Of a DNA stretch of 5,023 nucleotides, positions 1 to 5,023 are shown in pieces; positions within the stretch are counted from its first letter, which is position 1, and every line of letters starts with the position of its first letter. The notes beneath the pieces are model-generated. The model did no database searches and had not been told where the DNA came from. It saw nothing but the letters and a program-made list of their open reading frames with translations. This DNA is from Sedimentibacter sp. Lineage in GTDB: Bacteria > Bacillota > Clostridia > Tissierellales > Sedimentibacteraceae. A program made the position numbers and the translations under genes. The stretch lies in contig JAQSYS010000169.1 in NCBI GenBank assembly GCA_029256005.1, positions 1 to 5,023 of the forward strand, written 5' to 3'.

Positions 1-954
1 ATTGACTGTTTCTTTAACATCTGCATTGTTTTCCAGCACATCATACATTGCATTTACTATAGGCATATCAACATTTAACTTTTTAGAAAGCTCATATGCT
101 GCATATGTAGTCGGAATGCCTTCAACGACCATTCCTATTTTTTTTATTGCTTCATCCTTGGTCAATCCCTGACCGATAAGGTAACCTGCATTCCAGTTTC
201 TTGAATGCTTGCTTGTGCATGTAACTATTAAATCACCTATACCTGACAGACCGTAGAACGTGTGTACATCTGCACCCATTGCAATACCGAGTCTTGCAAT
301 TTCGACAATTCCTCTGTTCATCAATGCTGCCTTAGCATTGTCTCCATAGCCTACTCCATCAGATATTCCAGCACCAAGAGCAATAATGTTTTTTAATGCT
401 CCGCCTACTTCAGCTCCTATAACATCATCATTTGTATACACCCTGAAATATGTTGACATAAATGCATCCTGTATACTTTCAGCGACCTCTTTATCATCAC
501 ATGCTATAGTTATGGCAGTAGGCATAGAAAGACCTACCTCTTCAGCATGTGAAGGTCCTGAAAGAGCTGCAAAAACACAATTTATTGTTTCTTCCTTAAC
601 AATGTCCGAAACAAGGCTCATTGTTCCTTTTTCAATACCCTTTGAAGCATTTATTATAATTTTATTTGTTTTGTATTCATCCTTTATTTGTTTCAAAATG
701 CTTCGAATCATTTGAGTTGGAGTTACAATCAATAAAATTTCTGCATCCTTAGCAGCTTCATTTATATTTGAAGTAAAAAAAATACTATCAGGAATTTTAA
801 CATTAGGCAGATATTTTTTATTTATCCTTTCTGTGCTGAGAATCTTGCATTGTTCTTCATCTCGAAGCCAGACTGTAACTTCATGTTCATTTTCAGCTAA
901 GAGCTTTGAGAGTGCTGTTCCCCAGCTTCCTCCACCAAGCAATGTAATTTTCAT
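1..954 (-). CDS. gpsA: NAD(P)H-dependent glycerol-3-phosphate dehydrogenase, C-terminus cut by window edge
   Basis: Cytosolic enzyme that reduces dihydroxyacetone phosphate to sn-glycerol 3-phosphate, the backbone for phospholipids. I translated 318 codons from the ATG at 954-952 to base 1 with no stop; family members are usually about 330-345 residues, so only a short C-terminal tail is missing. The N-terminal Rossmann fold opens with the dinucleotide loop GGGSWGTA (residues 7-14). NASKGIE (102-108) and SGPSHAEE (132-139) follow, then the catalytic-domain signature GALKNIIALGAGISDG (185-200) with the probable catalytic Lys188. YGDNAKAALMNRG (203-215), GIGDLIVTCTS (238-248) and the substrate-binding Arg252-Asn253 complete the signatures. 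The start is supported by a GAGAGGG ribosome site at 964-970, about 9 nt upstream, which abuts the plsY stop. The 16-nt gap to plsY suggests co-transcription and perhaps coupled translation with the enzyme that uses its product. No disrupted motif was seen. Confidence 0.97.
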   Translation of the reverse strand, partial: MKITLLGGGSWGTALSKLLAENEHEVTVWLRDEEQCKILSTERINKKYLPNVKIPDSIFFTSNINEAAKDAEILLIVTPTQMIRSILKQIKDEYKTNKIIINASKGIEKGTMSLVSDIVKEETINCVFAALSGPSHAEEVGLSMPTAITIACDDKEVAESIQDAFMSTYFRVYTNDDVIGAEVGGALKNIIALGAGISDGVGYGDNAKAALMNRGIVEIARLGIAMGADVHTFYGLSGIGDLIVTCTSKHSRNWNAGYLIGQGLTKDEAIKKIGMVVEGIPTTYAAYELSKKLNVDMPIVNAMYDVLENNADVKETVN

Positions 955-970
955 ATTAAACTACCCTCTC

Positions 971-1552
971 TTACAATTTATTTTCCTTACCTTCCAAAAG
1001 TCGTTTTATATTTGATTTATGTCTAAAAATAGACATGCCCGCTATGAAAATGCAAAATAATAAAAGTCCTAAATCAAAAGGTCTTACAAAGACTATTGCA
1101 ACCACAGGCGCCAAAGCCATACCGAATATTGAGCCCATTGATACTGTTCTTGTTATAATAATTATTATAACCCCAAGAACAACACATATTAAGGTTAAAA
1201 ATGGATGAACAAATATCATAACTCCGATTGTGGTAGCGACTCCTTTTCCACCCTTAAAATTCAATAGAACGGGCCAGTTATGTCCTATTATTACAAGAGC
1301 ACCTGCTAGGTACGCTCCGTTTTGCCCACCTAAGCTTCTTCCTAATAAAACCGCCGCTACACCTTTTAATACATCACCAATGAAGACCATTATTCCAATT
1401 TTCTTGCCGAATGTTCTAATGGCATTTGTTGCTCCTGCATTACCGCTTCCATAATCTCTTACATCTTTATTTGTAAATAGTTTTCCAAGTATGTAAGCAA
1501 ATGAAATGTTTCCTAAAAAGTAGGATATAAGTGCAATAAAAATATAGTTCAT
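971..1552 (-). CDS. plsY: Acyl-phosphate:glycerol-3-phosphate acyltransferase PlsY
   Basis: Integral membrane enzyme that transfers an acyl chain from acyl-phosphate (made by PlsX, not in this window) to position 1 of glycerol 3-phosphate, giving lysophosphatidic acid. The 193-residue length is normal for the family. All three family motifs are present: SGNAGATNAIRTFG (36-49), the GH-to-FKGGKGVAT region (90-107, the glycine-rich phosphate-binding loop), and HKSNIKRLLEGKE (178-190) near the C-terminus. Hydrophobic stretches around residues 3-24, 53-70, 78-97, 108-134 and 142-176 fit a polytopic membrane protein with motifs at membrane borders. The start is well supported: a strong AGGAGG site lies at 1557-1562, 4 nt before the ATG. 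The gene sits between der and gpsA; gpsA supplies its substrate, so the pair covers two consecutive steps. The position after SGN is Ala here, where Pro or Leu is seen in other members I recall; I read this as ordinary variation. Confidence 0.97.
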   Translation of the reverse strand: MNYIFIALISYFLGNISFAYILGKLFTNKDVRDYGSGNAGATNAIRTFGKKIGIMVFIGDVLKGVAAVLLGRSLGGQNGAYLAGALVIIGHNWPVLLNFKGGKGVATTIGVMIFVHPFLTLICVVLGVIIIIITRTVSMGSIFGMALAPVVAIVFVRPFDLGLLLFCIFIAGMSIFRHKSNIKRLLEGKENKL

Positions 1553-1556
1553 AATA

Positions 1557-1580
1557 CCTCCTGAAGTGTAATAATTTCAG
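1557..1580 (-). promoter_or_regulatory. Strong plsY ribosome binding site next to a small stem-loop
   Basis: Read on the minus strand, CTGAA (1580-1576) and TTCAG (1565-1561) can pair around a 10-nt AT-rich loop, and the right arm overlaps the first two bases of the AGGAGG ribosome site (1562-1557). The ribosome site is clear. The 5-bp stem is weak and would mask only the edge of the site, so any effect on plsY translation is speculative. It carries the same TTCAG/CTGAA core as the larger hairpins upstream. Confidence 0.3.
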
Positions 1581-1633
1581 AATAATAGGTGAACTTCAGC
1601 TGAACAGTTGTTCAGCCATGTTCACTAATTATT
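1581..1633 (-). repeat. Nested inverted repeat (long imperfect hairpin) in the der-plsY gap
   Basis: Three stacked arm pairs lie in 53 nt. The outer arms are AATAAT (1581-1586) and ATTATT (1628-1633). The middle arms are GTGAAC (1589-1594) and GTTCAC (1620-1625). The inner arms are GCTGAACA (1599-1606) and TGTTCAGC (1609-1616), separated by 2 nt, which in RNA would probably open to a 4-nt loop. Small internal loops separate the stacks. An RNA from either strand could fold into a long hairpin. There is no T-run after it in the operon direction, so it does not look like an intrinsic terminator. An RNA processing or stability element between der and plsY, or a remnant of a small dispersed palindromic repeat, would both fit. 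The inverted symmetry is seen directly; the role is inference. Confidence 0.7.
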
Positions 1634-1634
1634 A

Positions 1635-1655
1635 AACAATAGTTCAGCTATTGTT
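1635..1655 (-). repeat. Perfect 8-bp stem hairpin just after the der stop codon
   Basis: AACAATAG (1635-1642) and CTATTGTT (1648-1655) are perfectly complementary around a 5-nt TTCAG loop. In the operon direction the hairpin begins one base after the der stop codon (1659-1657). The stem is AT-rich, and what follows on the minus strand is TAATAATTAG rather than a run of T, so termination would be weak at best. Its TTCAGCT segment (1643-1649) repeats one at 1595-1601 in the neighbouring nested repeat, which suggests that the two belong to one structured element. Confidence 0.55.
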
Positions 1656-1656
1656 G

Positions 1657-2982
1657 TTATAAATTCTTCTCGTTTTTACTTCTAAATTCTATGATTATAG
1701 GTGTACCCTTGTATTCAAAGGATTCACGTATTTTATTTTCCAAATACCTTTGATATGAAAAATGCACAATTTCACTATCATTTACAAATATTAAAAACTT
1801 TGGAGGATTAACTGCAACCTGTGTTCCATAATAAAGTTTAAGTCTTTTTCCTTTTACTGTTCTTGGTTGATTCATCAAAACAGCATCTGTTATAATGTCA
1901 TTTAACACTCCGGTCGAAACTCTTAAATTTCTGAAATTGAATACTTCATCAACTTCATCGAGAATTTTGTTAACTCTTTGTCCTGTCAATGCAGATACAG
2001 TTAAAATTGGTGCATATGTTGCATAAGCAAGAGCATCTCTTACTGTCTCCTGAAATTCCTTAAATGTATGATTGTCCTTTTCAACTAAGTCCCATTTATT
2101 GATTACAACTATCATACCCTTATTGTTATCATGAGAATAGCCTGCTATACGAATGTCTTGATCAGTAACTCCTTTATCAGCATCAATAACCAAAACACAT
2201 ATATCTGCTCTTTCAACAGCAGTAAATGCTCTTAAAACGCTATACTTTTCAACTGTTTCGCTTATCTTGCTTTTCTTTCTAATTCCGGCAGTATCTATTA
2301 AAGTATATTTCTGTCCGTTTTTTTCAAATTTAGTGTCTATTGCATCTCTCGTTGTTCCAGGTATGTCACTGACAATAACTCTATTTTCTCCTATGATTCT
2401 GTTTATTATAGAAGATTTTCCTGCATTTGGCTTTCCTATTACCGCTATTTTAATACTATCATCATCTTCTTCAGTATCCATGGATTCATCAAATTTTGAT
2501 ATTATTTCATCAAGAAGATCTCCTATGCCCAAAGCTTCAGATGAAGAAATAGAAATTGGTTCTCCAATCCCAAGATTATAAAATTCAAAAACATTATTAT
2601 CATTAACAAACTTATCCATTTTGTTAACAACTAAAATAATTTCTTTTTTTGATTTTCTTAGCATTTGTGCAACTTCCATGTCTGCAGCTGTTACACCTTC
2701 TTTGCCATCAACCATAAACATAATAACATCAGCCATCTCTATTGCTATTTCAGCCTGAACTCGCATTTGTGCAAAAATTGTGTCTGATGTATTAGTTTCT
2801 ATACCCCCTGTATCTATCAATGTAAAATAATTATCCAGCCATTCGCATTCTGCATAAATCCTGTCTCTTGTTACACCAGGTGTATCTTCTACTATAGAAA
2901 TTCTTTTCCCTGCTATTCTGTTGAAAAGTGTAGACTTGCCAACATTTGGTCTGCCTACAATTGTTACTATCGGTCTTGCCAT
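1657..2982 (-). CDS. der: Ribosome biogenesis GTPase Der (EngA), two tandem GTPase domains
   Basis: Essential cytosolic GTPase that acts in late 50S subunit assembly. The 441-residue length is typical. GTPase domain 1 shows the P-loop GRPNVGKS (10-17), switch threonines near 34 and 38, DTGG (57-60), NKMD (120-123) and a G5-like SSSEA (146-150). After an acidic linker (about 165-176), domain 2 shows GKPNAGKS (183-190), PGTTRD (208-213), DTAG (230-233), NKWD (295-298) and SALTG (330-334). The C-terminal KH-like domain runs from about 350 to 436 and includes PPKFLIFVND (393-402). The start is supported by GGAGG at 2992-2988, 5 nt before the ATG. The second P-loop reads NAGKS where NVGKS is usual, a conservative change that should not stop nucleotide binding. 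The gene lies 43 nt after the DUF512 gene, with no terminator seen, so it is probably driven by the promoter upstream of that gene. Confidence 0.98.
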   Translation of the reverse strand: MARPIVTIVGRPNVGKSTLFNRIAGKRISIVEDTPGVTRDRIYAECEWLDNYFTLIDTGGIETNTSDTIFAQMRVQAEIAIEMADVIMFMVDGKEGVTAADMEVAQMLRKSKKEIILVVNKMDKFVNDNNVFEFYNLGIGEPISISSSEALGIGDLLDEIISKFDESMDTEEDDDSIKIAVIGKPNAGKSSIINRIIGENRVIVSDIPGTTRDAIDTKFEKNGQKYTLIDTAGIRKKSKISETVEKYSVLRAFTAVERADICVLVIDADKGVTDQDIRIAGYSHDNNKGMIVVINKWDLVEKDNHTFKEFQETVRDALAYATYAPILTVSALTGQRVNKILDEVDEVFNFRNLRVSTGVLNDIITDAVLMNQPRTVKGKRLKLYYGTQVAVNPPKFLIFVNDSEIVHFSYQRYLENKIRESFEYKGTPIIIEFRSKNEKNL

Positions 2983-3025
2983 TTTTTCCTCCGTTTATAC
3001 TGAGAGTTAATCTCCAATACATTCA

Positions 3026-4321
3026 TTATTTTGTAATCAGATTCAGCAATGCTTCTCCATCCACATCACATATTGTTACCTCTGTATTTAATTCATTTTC
3101 TAAATCTTCAACTGTCAAATCATCAAGCATTACATTGTTGTCATTTATCATATTTCTCGGCAAAACAATATTTTTATAGTCTTTGTTTTTTAATTGTTCA
3201 ATTATGTCCTTTCCTGTTGTAAGCCCGGATACGGTTATTCTTTCACCAAAAAAATTATTAATTATTTTCACTACATTTATTTTTACAGGAATTTTCTTCA
3301 TTATTTCTTGAGCTATTTCCAACATTAATTCATATGCAGCAACTCCTGTAACAAATGTGAGTTCATCTGTAATCGGCTCACAATCTTTATATTCATCTAT
3401 CAAATCAAAAATCTGATATTTAAACAATCTGCACATTCCTATTCCATTTTCTAACTGATCAAAATCTTCATATTGTTCGTATGTTGGGAAATCTAATTTG
3501 CTTGTAATATAGAATTCATCAGCTATAAAAATAAACCTAGTGTTTAATTTTTCATATAGTTCATTTTGCAATGCAGTAACCTTTCTTACCACCTCTGTAG
3601 CACTTTCTGAGTCAAAAGGTTTCAGCTCAACAAGCCTATCTCTAAATTTTGTAAGCCCTACAGGTACAACTGCAACACTCCTTAGTCCGGGATGAAGACT
3701 TGACAGGTCCCTTATGGTCTTATCAAGCTGACTGCCATCATTGACATCTCTAACCAATACTATTTGGCAGTCAACTGTTATTCCTGCATCTATGAGCCTT
3801 TTAAGGTGCTCCAAAATATCTATTTCTTTATGATTGCCCATCATATATTTTCTAAGTTCTGAATCAGTTGTATGAACTGAAACCTTTATAGGGCTTATTT
3901 TATACTTTATTATCCTTTCAATTTCATCTTCTTTTAAATTAGTAAGAGTTATAAAATTACCGTAAAGAAAAGAAAGTCTTGTATCATCATCCTTCAAATA
4001 GAGTGTTTTTCTCATTCCCTTTGGCATCTGGTCAATAAAACAAAAAATACAATTATTTGAACAAACCTTAATATTGTCCATGAGTGGATTTTCAAAAACA
4101 ATTCCTATATCCTCATCGTATTCCTTCTCAATTTCTAGCTCCCAGATTTCGCCATCCTTTTTGCGCACCTCAAAAAGAATATTTTCATCTGAAATTTGAT
4201 ATTTATAATCTATGTAATCCATTACACTGCAGTTATTTACAGATATCAGCTCATCTCCAGGCTCTAGTTCCATTTCTTCTGCAATTGAGTTTTTTAAAAC
4301 CTTTACTATAATATTTTTCAT
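3026..4321 (-). CDS. DUF512 domain protein with radical SAM motif and PDZ-like N-terminus, function unknown
   Basis: Complete 431-residue protein whose reaction is not known to me. The first 65 or so residues resemble a PDZ-like domain (SIAEEMELEPGDELISVNN, 12-30). Next comes the iron-sulfur site Cys87-xxx-Cys91-xx-Cys94, with Phe93 before the last cysteine, as in radical SAM enzymes that bind a 4Fe-4S cluster and S-adenosylmethionine. Family signatures follow: DDDTRLSFLYGNFITLTNL (111-129) and SVHTTDSELRKYMMGN (148-163). The C-terminal DUF512 domain begins near VVPVGLTKFR (218-227) and includes ADEFY (267-271), FFGERITVSGLTTG (357-370) and LDDLTVEDLE (399-408). There is no signal peptide or membrane segment. 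The start has a modest AAAGGA site at 4333-4328, 6 nt upstream. It is the first gene of the operon, ahead of der. Cyanobacteria have a related family (TIGR03279, as I recall). Radical SAM chemistry is inferred from the motif; the substrate is unknown. Confidence 0.93.
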   Translation of the reverse strand: MKNIIVKVLKNSIAEEMELEPGDELISVNNCSVMDYIDYKYQISDENILFEVRKKDGEIWELEIEKEYDEDIGIVFENPLMDNIKVCSNNCIFCFIDQMPKGMRKTLYLKDDDTRLSFLYGNFITLTNLKEDEIERIIKYKISPIKVSVHTTDSELRKYMMGNHKEIDILEHLKRLIDAGITVDCQIVLVRDVNDGSQLDKTIRDLSSLHPGLRSVAVVPVGLTKFRDRLVELKPFDSESATEVVRKVTALQNELYEKLNTRFIFIADEFYITSKLDFPTYEQYEDFDQLENGIGMCRLFKYQIFDLIDEYKDCEPITDELTFVTGVAAYELMLEIAQEIMKKIPVKINVVKIINNFFGERITVSGLTTGKDIIEQLKNKDYKNIVLPRNMINDNNVMLDDLTVEDLENELNTEVTICDVDGEALLNLITK

Positions 4322-4392
4322 ATAATTTCCTTTATCAATTACTTTACTTTCATATTATCATTAGTAAAATTCGATACAATAATACATACGGT

Positions 4393-4412
4393 ACAAAGAG
4401 AATTATCTTTGT
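4393..4412 (-). promoter_or_regulatory. Operator-like palindrome or leader hairpin at the start of the DUF512-der-plsY-gpsA transcript
   Basis: ACAAAGA (4393-4399) and TCTTTGT (4406-4412) are perfect inverted arms around GAATTA. Counting the central AATT, 18 of 20 bases are symmetric. The site lies about 17 bp downstream of the predicted minus-strand -10 (4434-4429), near +10 to +29 of the leader. A bound repressor there could block transcription; in RNA the same sequence gives a 7-bp stem with a 6-nt loop near the 5' end, possibly extended by ATAC (4386-4389) with GTAT (4414-4417). It does not match the FapR, Rex, PerR or CodY consensus as I remember them. The symmetry is observed; the function is inference. 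Confidence 0.45.
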
Positions 4413-4428
4413 TGTATTAGTGGTATTT

Positions 4429-4458
4429 ATTATAACATAACTGTTTAATTTACTGCAA
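4429..4458 (-). promoter_or_regulatory. Probable sigma-A promoter of the DUF512-der-plsY-gpsA operon
   Basis: On the minus strand a perfect TATAAT lies at 4434-4429, preceded by TGT, which forms an extended -10 element. A partial -35, TTGCAG (4458-4453, 3 of 6 matches), sits 18 bp upstream. Transcription would begin near 4422 and give a leader of about 100 nt before the ATG at 4321. It is the best minus-strand promoter match in the divergent region, and no clear promoter was seen in the short gaps further down the operon. Confidence 0.6.
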
Positions 4459-4482
4459 TGTATTTTTAGGCTCCTTATTTGT

Positions 4483-4498
4483 TGAAAAATATTTTTCA
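4483..4498. promoter_or_regulatory. Perfect 16-bp AT-rich palindrome upstream of the peptidase promoters
   Basis: TGAAAAATATTTTTCA reads the same on both strands. It ends 9 bp before a TTGACA hexamer at 4508 and about 60 bp before the likely plus-strand transcription start. Its position suits an activator or repressor site, or an AT-rich upstream element that contacts RNA polymerase. A terminator is unlikely because the stem has a single G-C pair at each arm. AT-rich palindromes also arise by chance in sequence this AT-rich. Confidence 0.35.
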
Positions 4499-4507
4499 TT
4501 TTTATTA

Positions 4508-4538
4508 TTGACATATTTCTACTTTGTATTTTTATCAT
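4508..4538 (+). promoter_or_regulatory. Possible second, overlapping plus-strand promoter
   Basis: A perfect -35 hexamer TTGACA (4508-4513) is followed after 19 bp by TATCAT (4533-4538), a 5-of-6 match to the -10 consensus. The spacer is longer than the preferred 17 bp, so this is weaker than the extended -10 promoter just downstream. If both work, the M3 peptidase gene has tandem promoters about 13 bp apart. Confidence 0.3.
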
Positions 4539-4551
4539 TTTTTGGTATAAT
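4523..4551 (+). promoter_or_regulatory. Extended -10 promoter of the M3 oligoendopeptidase gene
   Basis: A perfect TATAAT (4546-4551) is preceded by TGG (4543-4545), an extended -10 element. The aligned -35, TTTGTA (4523-4528, 17-bp spacer), is poor, as is common where an extended -10 is present. Transcription would start near 4558, giving a leader of about 50 nt ahead of the ATG at 4608. Confidence 0.65.
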
Positions 4552-4576
4552 ACTTTTATCCAGAATTTTCAATTTA

Positions 4577-4595
4577 ATTTTGGCAATTACAAAAT
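4577..4595 (+). promoter_or_regulatory. Small stem-loop just upstream of the peptidase ribosome site
   Basis: ATTTTG (4577-4582) and CAAAAT (4590-4595) pair around a 7-nt loop and end one base before the AGAGG ribosome site (4596-4600). The stem is 6 bp with one G-C pair and so probably marginally stable. It may keep the ribosome site exposed, or may be chance. Confidence 0.2.
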
Positions 4596-4607
4596 AGAGG
4601 TGAAACA

Positions 4608-5023
4608 ATGAAATTTAATGAGTTTGAATACAAACGACCGGATTTCGAAATCATAAAAAACAAATATAGTGATTTGATTAATTTATTCAACATTTCAAAA
4701 AATGCAGACGAACAATATACATATGTTCAAAAAATCAATGAGCTCCAAAAGGATACTGAAACCATGGCTCAGCTTGTTGCAATAAGAAACTCAATTAATA
4801 CCGCCGATGAATTTTATGACAATGAAAATGAATATATAGATATGCTTTCACCAAAACTTCACGGATTAAGAGTTGAATTTTATAAAGCTCTGTTAAATTC
4901 TAAATTCAAGAAAGAATTAAAACAAAAGGTTATGCCTCAGCTTTTCACCATAGCTGAAATGGAAATCAGGACATTTTCTGAAGAAGTTATACCACTTATG
5001 CAGGAAGAAAACAAACTTGTTAG
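4608..5023 (+). CDS. M3-family oligoendopeptidase (PepF-like zinc peptidase), N-terminal part only
   Basis: Translation from the ATG at 4608 gives 138 codons plus two bases before the window ends. The start has an excellent AGAGGTGA ribosome site at 4596-4603. The sequence opens MKFNEFEYKRPDFE (1-14) and continues with ETMAQLVAIRNSINTADEFY (51-70), SPKLHGL (81-87), FYKALLNSKFKKEL (91-104) and QLFTIAEMEIRTFSEEVIP (111-129), which I recognise as the N-terminal helical region of M3-type oligoendopeptidases. Such enzymes are usually about 560 residues, cytosolic, and cleave short peptides with a zinc held by an HExxH motif. That motif would lie past the right edge, so activity cannot be checked here. 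The segment is charged and helical, with no signal peptide or membrane segment. It is divergent from the lipid/ribosome operon and has its own promoter, so a functional link is not implied. No sign of frameshift. Confidence 0.88.
   Translation, partial: MKFNEFEYKRPDFEIIKNKYSDLINLFNISKNADEQYTYVQKINELQKDTETMAQLVAIRNSINTADEFYDNENEYIDMLSPKLHGLRVEFYKALLNSKFKKELKQKVMPQLFTIAEMEIRTFSEEVIPLMQEENKLV

Noticed and set aside
386..1015. Plus-strand open frames at 386-715 and 833-1015
   Set aside because: They run antisense to gpsA and the start of plsY, which have full family motifs in the other strand. Neither has a good ribosome site or a recognisable product.
1230..1454. Plus-strand open frame of 74 codons inside plsY
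   Set aside because: Antisense shadow of the conserved PlsY motifs; low-complexity Pro/Ala-rich product with no domain.
1635..1655. Intrinsic terminator after der
   Set aside because: The stem is AT-rich and no T-run follows in the operon direction; plsY and gpsA also have no clear promoter of their own.
2267..2581. Plus-strand open frame of 104 codons inside der
   Set aside because: Antisense to the second GTPase domain of Der; no ribosome site or family resemblance.
2831..3179. Open frames at 2831-3022 (minus) and 2946-3179 (plus) over the DUF512-der junction
   Set aside because: The minus frame is a shifted reading of the Der N-terminus, and the plus frame is antisense to both genes. 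No motifs were seen.
4084..4311. Plus-strand open frame of 75 codons inside the DUF512 gene
   Set aside because: Antisense to the conserved N-terminal and cysteine region; no independent support.
4339..4353. Four-codon upstream frame (MKVK then stop) in the DUF512 leader
   Set aside because: No ribosome site precedes the ATG, and such short frames are common by chance in AT-rich leaders.
4350..4538. Minus-strand open frame of 62 codons in the divergent region
   Set aside because: It spans both predicted promoters, has no ribosome site, and its product is AT-driven low complexity (Ile, Asn, Lys).
1..5023. Mobile element, CRISPR, tRNA or defence system
   Set aside because: All sizeable frames with support are conserved housekeeping genes; no repeat-spacer pattern, transposase motif or tRNA-like cloverleaf was seen on either strand.

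Overview
This is an AT-rich (roughly one-third GC by eye) chromosomal segment of a low-GC Gram-positive bacterium, most probably a member of the Clostridia or a close relative. Support comes from purine-rich Shine-Dalgarno sites before every gene, sigma-A-like promoters with extended -10 elements, an acyl-phosphate-dependent PlsY, and the gene order DUF512 radical SAM protein - der - plsY - gpsA, which from memory recurs in clostridial genomes. The species cannot be named from the sequence.

Layout. Four genes lie head to tail on the minus strand and read right to left: a DUF512/radical SAM protein (4321-3026), the ribosome-assembly GTPase Der (2982-1657), the membrane acyltransferase PlsY (1552-971) and glycerol-3-phosphate dehydrogenase GpsA (954 to beyond the left edge). 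The gaps are 43, 104 and 16 nt, with no convincing terminator, so one transcript is likely. A divergent plus-strand gene, an M3-family oligoendopeptidase, starts at 4608 and is cut by the right edge. The 286-nt divergent region (4322-4607) holds a convincing extended -10 promoter on each strand and two palindromes that look like operators or leader hairpins. The 104-nt der-plsY gap is packed with nested inverted repeats built on a TTCAG/CTGAA core.

How the genes fit together. GpsA makes sn-glycerol 3-phosphate from dihydroxyacetone phosphate, and PlsY acylates it to lysophosphatidic acid; these are the first steps of phospholipid synthesis. Der is a double-GTPase for 50S ribosome assembly. 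The DUF512 protein has a PDZ-like N-terminus, a CxxxCxxC iron-sulfur site and a C-terminal DUF512 domain; its reaction is unknown to me. The operon therefore joins membrane-lipid supply and ribosome biogenesis with an uncharacterised radical SAM enzyme. The peptidase is probably independent housekeeping protein turnover.

I see no mobile element, CRISPR array, tRNA, rRNA or defence system. The least explained items are the DUF512 enzyme, the der-plsY inverted-repeat cluster, and the palindrome just downstream of the operon's predicted start of transcription.
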